The notes: generated from the letters alone by a model not told the origin. A DNA stretch of 64,000 nt from Tricholoma matsutake (GCA_026075535.2 AP026538.1:186001-250000); one strand, 5' to 3'. Shown: positions 12,376 through 24,190, counted from the stretch's first letter. Translations and numbers: made by a program.

Positions 12376-12683
12376 TCTGTCGTTCATGAGCCTGGTTCCC
12401 CCTGTTTGTCATTCCCTGCTATTTGTCATAGGCACCATTCATCATCGTCAGCACCTCCATATCCCCCTACGAGCAGTGGCTCACAGGCAGGGTGGTGGCG
12501 CTGTGTGATGTGGCATCTCCAAGTCCAGAAACAGGGTCCATTGCAACCCTGTGAGCAGAGGCTCACAGCGGCAGCATAGGGCAAGGGTAGGGGTCATTGT
12601 TAACAGGCAAGAAACTAAAAAGAAGAAATATTAGTTAGTTCCTTAGTAAAAGAAAGAAATCAAATAAAAAAACATACCGAGAG

Positions 12684-12715
12684 GGCCCAAACGACGTTAG
12701 TTGGTCGTTTGGGCC
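12684..12715. repeat. 12-bp perfect hairpin inside the hAT element
   Basis: GGCCCAAACGAC (12684-12695) and GTCGTTTGGGCC (12704-12715) are separated by an 8-nt loop. It stands out in otherwise AT-rich sequence. Confidence 0.75.
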
Positions 12716-14065
12716 TGCTTTGTGTTTGTTGGTTTGTGTGGTCAGGTGGTGATGCGGCATCTCAAATGGTGCCACTTTTATTTTTGTGTAAACAAACATG
12801 TCAACACATGATGTAAATGACATGTATGTGTTCATTTACTGTGAACAAATAAGTACAACCCCTGCAATGTATATAAACCCAACCAATTTGCATGGCATCC
12901 CCCCTCGTAAGTAGCTTATTATATATAATACATACATTAGTTTTATTATTTATAGGTACATAATCTAAGTGTAAAAGACCGGCTACAACCAGTTTCAACC
13001 AGTTTTATAACAGTTTTCAAATGTTTTCAAAGCAAGTTAACTGGTAACCGAACCGCGGTTTTGGTTACCTACTATTTTCAGAAACTTGGACCAGACCAGA
13101 GCATGGACCACGGTTCGGTCCAGTTCAGTCCTTGGTTTAGTCAACCGGACCTTAAAACACTAGATGAACACCATCTGACTGAGAAGCAGCTCAAGTGGTT
13201 GAAAGCACCCAAAAACACCAAAGGTTGTGCTGAACGCCTTGCCCAGTTGGAAGTGGAAGAGCATCGACCAAGTCGCAAGTACCTCATGGAGATTTATCGG
13301 TGGACGTGCAGCTGCCCCGCTTATCTTATCAGTCGGTTCCTGCTGTGCAAACATCTTGTCCGTGAAGCCAACCAACTACTGAACGATGCACCTCTCAAGG
13401 ATCTATCATTCTTTTTCAAGCTTCATTGACAGCGCTATCCCCCCTACTACATGATCCAAGGCATCCACAAGGATCAAATTCCCGATGGTCCCGATGGTGA
13501 TGACTTGGATGATGCTGACTCAGCCAACATTCGCATACTGGGTCGTGATATTTGGATGGGGCAAGTGAATGAAGGCACATCAGATTGAGCATCCCCAGGC
13601 CAACTACCACTGACAGAAATGAATAGACATCAGAGTCAGCGAGAATCGGATATGGAACAGAGGGAAGTGGTGACAGATGAGCATAGTGTGACAAATGTTG
13701 AAGGGGCCCCCGTTGAAGAGGACGCAGGAGAAGAAAGAAATCACTTTGAGGGGGACGAGAGTGAGGAAGAAGGTGATCATGTACATGGCATTTCAATTCC
13801 GAGGGATGGAAGTCCCACTCAAAATCCATGTGCATAAACTTTATTCTTATTCTAGGTTTACTATACTGCGGAGGAGAGCAAAACCCTCACTCGTTGTTTC
13901 TCAGACATGATGGAACTCATCAACAGAAAAGGAGGAGTCCACCACAAGATGGCTGGCATCCTTGACAAGGTCTTCAATGGTGTTAAGAAGGTTGGAGGTG
14001 ACATTGGGGAACACAAGCAGCGGTGCATGAGCCAGCGCACTTGGAATCTAATACCATGTACATGA

Positions 14066-15764
14066 ACTAAATTAGAAATTCAATACAAATTCTGCCGCGC
14101 CCAATTCTCATTGTTCGACACGCACATTTGGGATCGGCACATCAATCGTAAGATCTGTAAAAGATCTGTAAAATGTCACGTAGTGTGGTTTCTAAAGGGG
14201 TGTATTGCAGGTATTCATGACTGGTCCTGATGCTACTAGTATGCAGTATGAGAAAGTCGACTGTAACTAAATCCAAACATCTCCAATATTCCAGTGCACT
14301 CAAAACTCACTGCTTCATTGACAACCCAAACCTTTCCCTCCCTCTCTCCAAGCGCCTTCGTCTCAAGGGGGTTCCGGGATCTGAACCTGGCACGTAAGGT
14401 CAGATTTTTTTTTTCAGCCTTTGTCGACGGACTAACTAACTACGTAATCAGGCACCATATCCTAATAAGAAAATATGACATCATCACCAGCCACCTTTCC
14501 CTGAGACGATGCACAAGTGTTGCAAACCCATTTTCTGGCCACCTGGTCGAGTTCTACATAAGTTAGATAATACTAGAATACAAATAAATGTATCAGATAG
14601 ACATTTGCCAAAAATTAAATGAACTTGCCCATCCTGTCTCCCAGCCAGTCTGTTTACACTCCAGCACCATGCCTGAGGCTGGATTTGCTGTCTCTCCACA
14701 AAGGCACTGATTCAGCATGACAAAAATCTGTTGTTAGGTCTTCCCGGTGTCTCATTTTGTGTATTTTCAGTTGGTTGTGCCACGAGACTAGTCACTGCAA
14801 GCCCAGACGAGGATGGGACTTCTGGAGAAGCCACCCAGGCATAGCTGTCACTATCTTGCAAAATAATATTCTAATAAGAACAAATATTGTATGCATATTA
14901 CAGTCTAGTTACAAGGCATCTGAGTTTGCAAAATAATGCAAAATGCTTCCTCCTTCCAAAATTAGCATCTGAAAATGCCCTGCCTCTTTGGGCAACCAAT
15001 TCTTTAGCTATAAATATCCTTCCTGCACATTGTATAGCTGATCATTGTCTATCACATCAACTTATTACTTTATTGGGTTATTGTGGGCATGATCATGATC
15101 ATTCTGGGCAATCTGGCTACTTCTGAAATTGCCATCAATGTTGCTGTGCCAGAATGCACTCATCATTGGGCACAATGAGCATGGTGTTCCACTCATCTAT
15201 AACCTTATCCCTCTGCTTTTTTGGTAGATAACATTCATGTATGCATATTCTATAGTACTTTACAGTAGGGGGGTTGTGGTTTGACCTACAGAAACCTAGG
15301 ATTTTTCTAGGAAATCCTAGCAATTCTTGGAGATATGTAAGGGAAAGTCAATCAAAACCTTAGTAGAACCTTGGAACCCAGAACATCCTAGCATTATCCT
15401 GTAAGAAAGAATCAGATCAGCTTAGGAAATAATGAACAACATCCACAAGTGGATGCTGTGTTCCTCATGGGGTTAGGGAGGATGAGCCATGAAGCGGCGA
15501 GGACTTTGTGTTGATGGGACTAGCAAAAATAAAGGGCACCAACCACCAAGTGATCTGACAAACTTTTGATTTAATGTCTCATCAGTACTTCTGCTGGGCC
15601 TTTGATACCTGGCCAGAGGTCTAATTGGCATGTGATAATGGTGGCTGATAAATCGCTCTTGTGCTGCCAAGGACTCCAATGCCACAGCCTTTCCTGCATC
15701 ATGTCAAATGCCAAACCATGTGGAATGACACCTGACCAACCATTACTCAGCATTAGGGCACAGC
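14066..15764. other. intergenic stretch without recognised gene
   Basis: No family is recognised. A run of T at 14405-14414 and scattered short ORFs are present. The minus-strand frame at 15571-15753 (begins MLSNGWSGVIPHG) continues as 15473-15685 in another frame and could be an eroded gene fragment. The gypsy copy 2 insertion cuts it, but I cannot name it. Confidence 0.4.
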
Positions 15765-15769
15765 CCAGA

Positions 15770-16171
15770 TGTTAGGAAACCACCCCATTACCTAATAAAA
15801 TTTCATTTTTATTTTATTATGTCAAGTTACACTACATGACACCAAATGATGCTACACTTTGATAGCATGATAATTTTATTTCACACGCATCAATATGTAC
15901 GCGCATGTACAAGTGTGTCAGTAACAACAATGTACAATATATGTAACATAGTATATAAACCCTAAATATACACCTAGGGGACCCCAGTTGTGTTCTCTTA
16001 GGTATTCCACCTACACTTTCAGTGTGAAAGGCCTTTGTCAACAAACTCACCTATTAATAACCCCTTGCATCAAAACCATCAATTCCACCATTGCAAGCAT
16101 GGATCCTGCCCCCTTCTTGTAGAGAGAACCCACATGGTCTTAGCTAGCAGATAGTGGGTGTCACCCAAACA
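15770..16171 (+). repeat. 5' LTR of gypsy A copy 2
   Basis: 402 bp, TGTTAGG..CCAAACA. It differs from its partner at 20432-20833 mainly by C/T and G/A changes, for example GTACGCGCATGTACAAG against GTACGCACACGTATGAG. The two LTRs were identical at insertion, so these are later mutations. Confidence 0.92.
15952..15959 (+). promoter_or_regulatory. TATA box of the gypsy A 5' LTR
   Basis: TATATAAA within the LTR, conserved at 1658-1665 and 20614-20621 in the other LTRs. It is the likely RNA polymerase II core promoter of the element. Confidence 0.6.
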
Positions 16172-16383
16172 GAAGAACACAGTTTCCCATATCAGTGTGC
16201 CTTCTCTTACTTGCACATATGTCATTGTTTCACTGTGCCACATCCAATTACTCATCCTTTTGGCACAAGCCAGAAGTACTTGTATATACATAATCTATCA
16301 CATGACCCATAAACATTTGGAAAGGTTCCAAAGAAAAAATCTTGAATTTGTTGAAGAAGTGATTCATCACAGATTTTACCATT

Positions 16384-17480
16384 ATGTCCGAACCCTCAAC
16401 TTCTAATCCCGGCCCTAATCCTGTTCCCACACCAGCACTAGAGGCAAAAATTGATGCGCTTACGGTGCAAATGTTGCAATTAGTGTCAGTGTTGGCAGCA
16501 TCACAGCCCAGACAAACAGAAGTACAGCCAGAGATGACAGTAGAAAGAGATGATGAGATGGAGGAGATGGTGGAGTGGATGTCACAGGAGGATGAGACGG
16601 TGGAGAAATCCAGAAACGGAAAAGTGTGCTTACCTAAGTACACGCCCCCACAAATCTTTGACAGTACCATGGAGAATACAAAATCCTTCATCAGCTCTAT
16701 AGTATTGTACATCCATGGGAGGAAGCCAGAGTTTCGTACAGCCGAGTCTAGGATTATGTTTGCTCTCTCATACATTCAGGGGGGGAAAGCACAGTTCTGG
16801 AGCAACAAGGCTATTAATCAAATTGCTGTGGGAAATAAACCATTTGCAACCTTCAAGGAATTTCTGGAGAGATTGGAGGCACAGTTTGGAGACCCTAATC
16901 CAAAGGCAACAGCCAATGCTAAATTAAAAACCATGTGCCAAGGTTCCCTAATGGCCAATGAATTTATTTTGCTGTTCAAAGCAGAAGCTTTGCAACGGAT
17001 ATGGGAGAAGCTGCGTTGGTAGAGTTTTTGAAAGCAGGATTAAATCCCTCTTTATTCAAGTCTATCTACCGACTACCTTCTATGCCAGAGAAGTTTGATG
17101 AATGGTATAATTTGGCAATGCACCTTGACCAGCAATATTGGCAGGAATAGGCGGAGTCAAAGTTGATGTATGGAAGTAGTAAATTTGGAAAGCCATCAGG
17201 AGGAAAGTCCGAGAAAGGAAAGGCATCTCAGGCATAAGCTCCAAGGGCACAGCCACCGGCCATGGCAGTGACACCTATAGTTATGGAGTCAGCAGCACCA
17301 GGAGAGGCAATGGAGGTTGATCAAGCTGGGAGATGAGCCCCACTTAAATGTTTTAACTGTGGGCAGTTAGGACACATTGCTAGGAATTGTAGGCAGAAAA
17401 GAAAGATTAGGGAAGCTACAATCAAGGAAGTGAAGCCAGAGGAAGGCAGGCAGAAGAATTTTGTGGAAGAGTCCCAGTGA
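16384..17480 (+). pseudogene. gypsy A gag with CCHC zinc knuckle, broken
   Basis: Capsid/nucleocapsid gene. ATG at 16384 starts MSEPSTSNPGPNPVP. A retrotransposon gag-type helical domain follows (YTPPQIFDSTMENTKSFIS .. AQFWSNKAINQIA .. EFLERLEAQFGDPN) to 17022. After a frame change the reading continues with FLKAGLNPSLFKSIYRL and EKFDEWYNLAMHLDQQY. A zinc knuckle CFNCGQLGHIARNC lies near 17350. In-frame stops occur in the second half. The domain order and the knuckle position are usual for chromovirus gag. Confidence 0.85.
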
Positions 17481-17671
17481 AAGTTTCCCCATTGGTGACC
17501 CAGAATCGTTACAATGTATTAGTATCCGAGGAAACACAGAGTAAATCAGAAAATGACATTGAGGAAGAGAACAACTGTTGCGAATCACGTGACAAAGAAA
17601 ATTGCCGAGCACTATTTCTGTAAAGCCCTACATTCTTTATTCACTCTGCATGAATAGAACCCGAAATTACC

Positions 17672-18460
17672 TTGACTGTGGGACTGAAGACAGTGGACAC
17701 GCATGCAGTGATTGATGTGGAAGCATTGCTTGATAGTGGTGCTACAGGATTATTCATTAATCAGTCCTTAATTACTGGAAATGGTATTAGCACATGCAAG
17801 CTGGCGCAACCTATAATGGTGTACAATATTGATGGAACAGTCAATCATATCAAGGAGGAGGTGACTATGGTACTAAAGTATAAGGAGCATCAGGAACAAG
17901 CCGCATTCAAAGTTTGCGATCTTGGGAAAACCAATCTAATAATAGGATGTCCATGGTTACAGAAGCATAATCCTGAAATTGATTGGAAAACTGGGAAAGT
18001 ACAAATGACTTGTTGTCCTAAGGAATGTAATGTGTATGGGATGAAGATGAAGAAGGAAAAAAGGCAAAAGAGAGAGAAAGAACATCCGAGGAAGTATTCT
18101 GTTATGATGGAGGAAGTGGAGGATGAGGAAATGCCAAATGGGGCAGTTCCGATCATGATCAAGAAAGAAGAGCAGAAGCTAACCTTTAGAGCAATTCATG
18201 GAGGACAGTCATGGGACAAGAATACTGTGAAGGTGGAGAAGCCAGTGGAGGAGTGGGTTCCAAAAGTGTATCATGAATATCTGTCAATGTTCCAGAAGAA
18301 GGAGTCTGAGCAAATGCCGGTGTGGAAGACATGGGATCATGCGATTGAGATGAAGCCAGGGTTTGTGCTGAAGAAGTCGAAGGTATATCCATTATCTCCG
18401 ATGGAACAAGAAGAAGTGGATGAATTCCTGAAGGAGCAATTGTGTAAAGGATACATATGA
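17672..18460 (+). pseudogene. gypsy A aspartic protease and start of RT
   Basis: A retropepsin-like domain begins near THAVIDVEALLDSGATGLFI, with the DSGA active-site motif around residues 18-25 of this frame and a second block NLIIGCPWLQKHNPEIDW. Lys/Glu-rich linkers follow, then the usual entry to RT (WDHAIEMKPGF, MEQEEVDEFL). The frame stops at TGA 18458-18460, after LCKGYI, where related elements read on into RT. Confidence 0.85.
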
Positions 18461-18478
18461 CCGTCGAAATCACCGCAG

Positions 18479-18892
18479 ATGTCACCAATATTCTTTGTGC
18501 CAAAGAAAGACCAAAGGAAGAGGATGTGTACAGATTACAGGTATCTGAATGAGTGGACAGTGAAGAACGCGTACCCCCTGCCATTGATCTCAGAAATAAT
18601 TGACAAGGTGGGAAAAGCCAAGGTCTTTACAACATTGGATTTACAATGGGGATACAATAATGTATGAATAAAGGGCACTATTCCTATCGTGTTCAATTTT
18701 CACTTGGTCCACAAAGCAGGAAGCTTAATGAGGAAAGCAGATGCATTATCCAGATGTGTTGATCATAAAAGGGGGGTGGAGGAGGACAATAAGAATGTTA
18801 CCTTACTCAAACCTGAATACTTTCGCCTTTGCACTATGCGTCAAGGGCATCTATTAATAGATAGCTCAGAAATGGAAATGTTGTCTAATTAG
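18479..18892 (+). pseudogene. gypsy A RT/RNase H remnant with internal deletion
   Basis: The segment 18479-18667 carries early RT motifs ([38 protein letters not shown]). The catalytic YxDD region and most of RNase H are missing. From 18689 it continues as FNFHLVHKAGSLMRKADALS, the end of RNase H, as seen in copy 3 at 55050. A short GGGCACTATTCC stretch at the junction matches the copy 3 sequence immediately upstream of that region. Confidence 0.85.
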
Positions 18893-18960
18893 ACAATGTT
18901 CGGAAATGGACGATGAAGTAGTGGAAGCCATGAAAGCTCTGAAGGGAGAGAAGAAAGGTA

Positions 18961-20420
18961 ATATCAAAGGAGATGAATGGGCTGAGGAACAAGGGTTGGT
19001 GTTGTTTCGAGGAAAAGTGTATGTACTGAAGGATCAGGATTTGTGAAGGGAGATCATCTGGTTACATCATAATACACCGACTGCCGGACACCCAGGAAGA
19101 TGGAAGACGTTGGAATTAGTAATGAGAAATTATTGGTGGCCCAGAATTTCGAAGTATGTGTTGGGGTATGTGGATGGATGTGATACGTGCATGAGGGGGA
19201 AGAAATTTCCAGAGAAACCTGCAGGAAAATTAATGCCGAACCCTGTACCCAAAGCGCCGTGGTGAGATATATCTGTGGATTTTATTACTGGATTACCCAA
19301 GGCTCAAGGGTACGATGCAATATTTGTAGTATGTGACTGCTTCACAAAGGAGGTCCATATTATTCCTACTACTACAGAAACCTCATCGTTGGGCTTGGCG
19401 CACCTCTATCTAAATCAGGTATGGCAGTTACATGGGTTACCCAATACCGTTATCTCCGATCGTGGACCACAATTTGCTTCCACATTTATGTGAGAACTGA
19501 ACAACATATAGGGAATTCAAACTAAATTATCTATGGCATATCACCTGCAGATCGATGGGCAGACAGAGAGAATGAACCAGGAGTTGGAACAGTACCTATG
19601 TATGTTTGTCAACTACCGACAAACCGACTGGCCTGAATGGCTGGCAATTGCCAAATTCTCCCACAATAACAAATTCCATTTGGCTACTCATATGTCACCC
19701 TTTTTTGTGAATTATGGATATCATCCTCGCATGGGAGTAGAACCCAGAAGGGAAGTCAAAGTACAGTTGGTAGAAGACTTTGTATCTAAGATGCAAACGG
19801 TACAAGAGGAAGCAGAGGCAGCATTGAAGAAAGCATGTGATGACATGATGCAACACGTGGATCGTACTCGAGCATGCGCTCCAGAGTACAAAGTTGGTGA
19901 CTTGGTGTGGCTAAGTACCAAGGACCTGAATATTCCACGACCTTTGAGGAAACTTACGGAGAAACAAGTTGGCCCATATGCGATCTCTAAAGTAATCTTC
20001 CCTAATGCAGTAGTGCTAAAATTACTCCAATCATTCAACATTGATCCTGAGATTAAAGTATCCTGCCTACACCCTTATCGCCTGCCCACTATTCCTGGTC
20101 AACAAACTACTCTGCAACCTCCGATAATAGTAGAAGGTGCTCCAGAATATGTAGTTGAAGAAATTCTAGACTCATGTCTTCGACGGAACAAATTGGAGTT
20201 CTTAATAAAGTGGAAAAACTATACCGACGAAAATAATTCGTGGGAGCCCAAAGAGAATTGTAAGCGAGCGCATAATGCGATTGCCCAATTCTTTAAATGT
20301 AATCCGAATGCTCCACGTCGCATAGCGAGAATGGTGTATGAGGGGATGAGATTCCGGCCGTACCAAAATTTCACAGAGGGGACAAACACAATATTTTCTC
20401 GCCTGGAAGTCGAGGCATAA
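18961..20420 (+). pseudogene. gypsy A integrase with chromodomain, copy 2
   Basis: Same organisation as 1-1444: HHCC finger with CDTC, DFITGLP, SDRGPQFAS, TERMNQELEQ, GPYAISKVI and a chromodomain (EYVVEEILDSCLRRNKLEFL). Stops are at 19263-19265, 19491-19493 and 19509-19511 at the same positions as in copy 1. An additional TGA lies in the finger near 19045, where copy 1 keeps CGA. The last 295 codons (19533-20420) are open. Confidence 0.88.
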
Positions 20421-20431
20421 AAGGGGGGTAA
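20419..20431 (+). promoter_or_regulatory. polypurine tract of gypsy A copy 2
   Basis: AAAAGGGGGGTAA directly before the 3' LTR. It is the expected plus-strand primer for reverse transcription and is conserved at 1443-1455 in copy 1. Confidence 0.75.
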
Positions 20432-20833
20432 TGTTAGGAAACCACCCCATTACCTAATAAAGTTTCATTTTCATTTTATTATGTCAAATTACGCTACATG
20501 ATGCCAAATGATGGTACACTTTGATAGCATGAGAATTTTATTTCACATGCATCAATATGTACGCACACGTATGAGTGCATCGGTAACAACAATGTACAAT
20601 ATATGTAACATAGTATATAAACCCTAAATATACCCCTAGGGGACCCCACTTGTGTTCTCTTAGGTATTCCACCTACACTTTCAGTGTGAAAGGCCTTTGT
20701 CAACAAACTCACCTATTAATAACCCCTCGCATCAAAACCATCAATTCCCCCATCACAAGCATGGATCCTGCCCCCTTCTTGTAGAGAGAACCCACACAGT
20801 CTTAGCTAGCAGATAGTGGGTGTGGCCCTAACA
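20432..20833 (+). repeat. 3' LTR of gypsy A copy 2
   Basis: 402 bp, TGTTAGG..CCTAACA, followed by target duplication CCAGA. It contains a TATATAAA box at 20614-20621. Confidence 0.92.
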
Positions 20834-20838
20834 CCAGA

Positions 20839-21669
20839 TCTGACAGCTGCCAAATCAAAGATAAGGACAATAAGATCCTAATCACCATGCACAACACCAA
20901 GTCTTTAGTACTTTTTAGGATACTGGGCACCACTTGCAAAAAACAGATGAACGAAGACACTCAATGAAGTTGAGCCATGCTTCCTTAATTAAAAGGGAGT
21001 TTCGTGGACTGTGGAACAAATATCTCATTCCCACACTTAAGTCTAACTCTATTTCCTTAGGCAATTGCACATTTGGGCCGCAGTGAAGCATATATTTGGA
21101 GGGCATGCTAAGTATAAGACTATGGATGGCAACTGGATATGGGACGGTAAGCAACACATCTGGGATAAGCAGCAGATTAATGTACGAATTGTTTGCTATG
21201 CATAAAAAATCTCAGCCTAAGCTGAGCGCTGTTTCCCTCACATACTTCATCTCAGTAAATGGGCCCCTTTACTTGGATCAGGCTGCTTAGGGGACCCAAA
21301 CATACCCATAGTTAGATATCACATTCATTAGCCTCCACCGGTGAACTGGGACGAACTACATTGAATACTTGTTATTACAATTGTTACAATCACTGTTATT
21401 ATTAATGATACTATCATGTGTAGTGGAATTGAGAATGGTAGAGAGTTTGAAAAATCATCTCATGGATGCATCTAGACAACCTTATATTCAAACTAATTGA
21501 GAGACTATTATGTGTATTCTATGCAAACATTTTCCAGAATTCCAATTGAAGAAAGAGGGAGCGGATGACTTGCTGTACAATGATCTTTGATCACCAAATG
21601 CAATACCTGGGAATACAAAGCTACTATCGGCTCTGTAACCTTTCAAAAAGTTCTGGGAAAGTTTGGAGG
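20839..21669. other. stretch without recognised gene
   Basis: A minus-strand frame at 20915-21157 (GPNVQLPKEIELDLSVGMRY) has the feel of a conserved protein fragment, but I cannot place it. The rest shows nothing. Confidence 0.35.
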
Positions 21670-21674
21670 GGTTT

Positions 21675-22353
21675 TGTAAGTCTGGCCCCACAGACTCACG
21701 ACATTACAACAAGTTAATTTACCTACACCGCCGTTAAACACTTCCACGGCGCCGGCACAGCCACACACATCGCCGACACAACCACCCTTACCGCCGGCAC
21801 AGCCACCGGCGATAGCATAGCCACCTACGGCGCATAAATGACTCACCAACACCAGATATACCAATGTCTGTGTTACAGTGAGTTATGGCCACCCTACGCT
21901 GCCAACACACTCCCACGGCACCGACACAGCCACACATATCCCCGACACAATCAACCTCGCCACTGGCAAATACGACAACAACAACTGGCAACATGCATCC
22001 TGGCAACAGCACCATACATCCTTATTACCCTTCTATCCACATCCAGCAGTGCTGACATTATCCTATTGATGTGGTACCTTCCTATTTTGTGACTATGCCT
22101 GATGCGGCCTTCCCAAATCACACACTATGCTTGATGCAGCCTCTTACTTACATGGTCGATCTTTTTCTTATATATTACTTATTTTTTATTCCTTAACCTT
22201 TGTTCCTACTTCCATGCAACGAAGGTATAGTAACTTCCTATTCTTTCATTTGTAGTAACTTATGGTTCCTACTTCCATGCAACGAAGATAATTTGATCCT
22301 GTCTTTTAGTAAACCTAAGTCTAGTGTAGGCTGCCAAACTCGGCAACCTTCCA
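21675..22353 (+). repeat. solo LTR, family D, copy 1
   Basis: 679 bp with TG..CA ends (TGTAAGTCTGGCCCC .. CAACCTTCCA) and a perfect 5-bp flanking duplication GGTTT (21670-21674 and 22354-22358). A homologous unit at 53908-54752 has its own 5-bp duplication. No coding sequence, a TATA-like AT-rich zone near 22170, and the 5-bp duplication all fit a solo LTR. The body is rich in CACAGCCACCGGCGATAGC-type short repeats. Confidence 0.8.
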
Positions 22354-22780
22354 GGTTTATTATACATGGGTCCTTATAAGCCAAGCGTCTCAAGGTGCCC
22401 CAATGGCAGATTGAGGAGATACGGGCAAACAACTGCTCAGTGTGACAGAGATGACTCAAATGAGGGGAATGTTCATACTCCACTGATTTGAATGATGCGA
22501 CTGTTTGCTCCAAGTTTGCTCTGAGAATTTCAAATGGCACTGTGACATTTCATGACACAGATTTTCAAAGACCCTGTTTAACAGGTTTTTGGGCTCAGCA
22601 TCACTCTGATAGTGGCATCCCTTTGACTATTGTGAAAGTAACATCATATCCAGGTAGAACACATGTTATTCAAGATATATACCAAGCCACTTTATGAGAT
22701 GTTGAGTTGTCATAGAGTTATTCATGGTTTGCAAAATATTTTTAAACTCCTGACCAATGATAGTAGCATGACTACATTGC

Positions 22781-24190
22781 TCAGAACACCTCTTTTTCTG
22801 ATAACATAAGAACATACTGAGCAGTCTTCTGATCCCAATGTCCCATTTTCTTTGCACCAGTGATCTTCTGCATTACAAAAGCCACCCCCATAGTGTCCGG
22901 GACAACAAAAAGAATAATCATCTTTCTAGCTTTTGTTGGTTGAAGATTTTTCAGGTGAGTGATTTTCAGTTTGAGTGACTTTTAGATCTTTTCCAGACCC
23001 GTTATGCTTATGTTGTGCATGGCGGCAGTAGTCACCTGCAAAGCAATAAGAGGTGAGAAGCTAGATTGGGACATATCAGATTGGTACAGGAAAGAATCAA
23101 AGGATGGAAAGACATGAGACAGTGGCTTGAGGTAGCACAATTTATTACTGCCGACAGATGATGCCAACTGGCCTGAGAAACATTGATCAGCTCCAAAAGT
23201 GAGGTGTTGTGTGTTGGAAGAGAACGTGATGTCAAGAGTATTGGAGTGGTCATTGAGGGACTGAATAGTAAAGGTTTGGGGAGTTGCCATTGCCTGGAGG
23301 AATGGGTGAAGTTTATTTTCAAACATTATTCCACTGAGTGCAGAAGAATTGGGGGACCCTTGAATTGCACAGTAGAACTCATATCCACCATTCATGCTTC
23401 ATCAGCCCAGCTCAGCCATCATCTCCAAAGAGCCCAATTTGAAACTGGCTCTATGAGACAGCTGTCCCAAAACTGATCTTCGGATGGGTGTATTTGGAAT
23501 GCACGATGGATCATGCCACCACGGTTCACGTTGATGAAAGCGTCAGACAACTTATCGGTCTGTTTAATCGCAATCTGGATCGATCTTGCGGCATTGCGAA
23601 GCTCAGCAGGAGATACTGCCGCTTGGAAACATCGATGAGGTATGTTCCCGCAAATATGGGAAATATCCTGAAATCATTTGAGAGTGATGTTGGTGCTTTG
23701 CAGGAACAACCTATAAACCATAAGCAGGCAAATTAATCAAGCGAAATACACGAATGATGTGACAACAATTTCTTCTCGTGACCATGGCTCCATCAAAAAT
23801 ACCGCATCCAGATCCTGAACTATTTGAGTAAGCCACTTGCGGTCATCGCTACCTCTTGGTGAAGAGGTTAGCAGTATGCGGTATTTGTAATCACTAAGGA
23901 GATATCAATTAGGTTGACAGGATGCACCATCAGCATCGACGAGTGTAAGAACATTGTCGACGTCTTCCAATGCTGCCAGTGTGCTCTTTGCCATGTGCAC
24001 AGTATCATCAACAACAAAGACTTGGCCCTGTATATCCTGAAACACAATTGACTGGGTGTTAACAATGCAAAGGATAAGGATGGAATACAACAGGCATGTT
24101 TTCCCTAGTTCTTTGGTTGGAAGTGACAGTCAAATACCAATAATGGGTGCTCGCCGATACCCGGCTGACCTGTGAAGACTTGGGGGTGAG
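22781..24190 (-). pseudogene. CRN/RHS-like P-loop NTPase gene, degraded
   Basis: Minus-strand remnant resembling the large agaricomycete family of Crinkler/RHS-like NTPases. From the N-terminal side: a GQPGIG stretch near 24170 and GKTCLLYSILIL near 24100 together suggest a Walker A loop interrupted by an intron. Then come FVVDDTVHMAK, LTLVDADGASCQP, YRILLTSSPRG and FLMEPWSREEIVVTSF. The C-terminal half has EFYCAIQGSPNSSALSG, FGADQCFSGQLA, CYLKPLSHVFPSFDSF, LIALQVTTAAMHNI and KMIILFVVPDTM. Several stops and frame changes are present (for example near 23890 and 23410). The family name is from memory of motifs, so it is an inference. Confidence 0.6.

Larger units (their letters stand above)
11784..13162. 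mobile_element. non-autonomous hAT-type element inserted in the MULE gene
   Basis: 1379 bp, bounded by terminal inverted repeats TAGTGTTTTAAGGTC (left) and GACCTTAAAACACTA (right). The flanks are 8-bp duplications GACGAACA (11776-11783) and GATGAACA (13163-13170), differing by one C/T. The 8-bp duplication and TAG-type ends fit the hAT superfamily. Removing the element and one duplication joins DEH to HLTEKQLKWL in frame in the MULE gene. No transposase is inside; the body holds pyrimidine-rich minisatellites, a GGTCC/GGTTT-rich subterminal zone and a 12-bp hairpin. Confidence 0.88.
9618..14065 (+). pseudogene. MULE transposase with SWIM zinc finger, multi-exon, broken
   Basis: Mutator-like element transposase. 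In order: an N-terminal region ending TGFCFK (to about 9917), then YTFYCAQLVGKQ and LASVGIHPTHHQQHPPYTDI. The catalytic core has MDSTW (first Asp, built by splicing 10597-10657), HLDKDQTE (second Asp) and VESFWHNLKH (Glu). The SWIM finger is TCSCPAYLISRFLLCKH (13300s). The C-terminus ends RTWNLIPCT before TGA 14063-14065. Introns I can place are 10272-10325 and 10597-10657; others are likely near 9918-9970, 11122-11222 and 13838-13858. Lesions are a frame change near 11350, a TGA after FFFKLH near 13428 (CGA origin likely), and the hAT insertion at 11784-13162. Confidence 0.88.
15770..20833 (+). mobile_element. Ty3/gypsy chromovirus, family A, copy 2, LTR to LTR
   Basis: 5064 bp with both LTRs and a perfect 5-bp target duplication CCAGA (15765-15769 and 20834-20838). 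Order: LTR, gag, protease, RT start, RNase H end, integrase, chromodomain, purine tract, LTR. RT is cut off soon after [13 protein letters not shown] (18667) and resumes within the RNase H C-terminus (FNFHLVHKAG, 18689), so most of RT and RNase H is deleted. Many stop codons and frame changes are present. It could move only in trans. I could not identify a tRNA primer binding site after the 5' LTR. Confidence 0.93.

Noticed and set aside
12118..12579. Overlapping ORFs rich in Pro, Phe, Cys and His
   Set aside because: Produced by the pyrimidine-rich minisatellite inside the hAT element; no conserved domain.
14360..14415. tRNA-like T-arm (GGTTCAGATCCCGG on the minus strand) next to a run of ten bases
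   Set aside because: The stem does not pair properly and no acceptor, D-arm or A box is found.
16171..16195. Primer binding site after the gypsy A 5' LTR
   Set aside because: No tRNA 3'-end complement (TGG..) directly follows the LTR; self-priming is possible but cannot be shown here.
20915..21157. Minus-strand frame resembling a reverse-transcriptase-like fragment
   Set aside because: No catalytic motif is visible and the resemblance is too vague to name a family.
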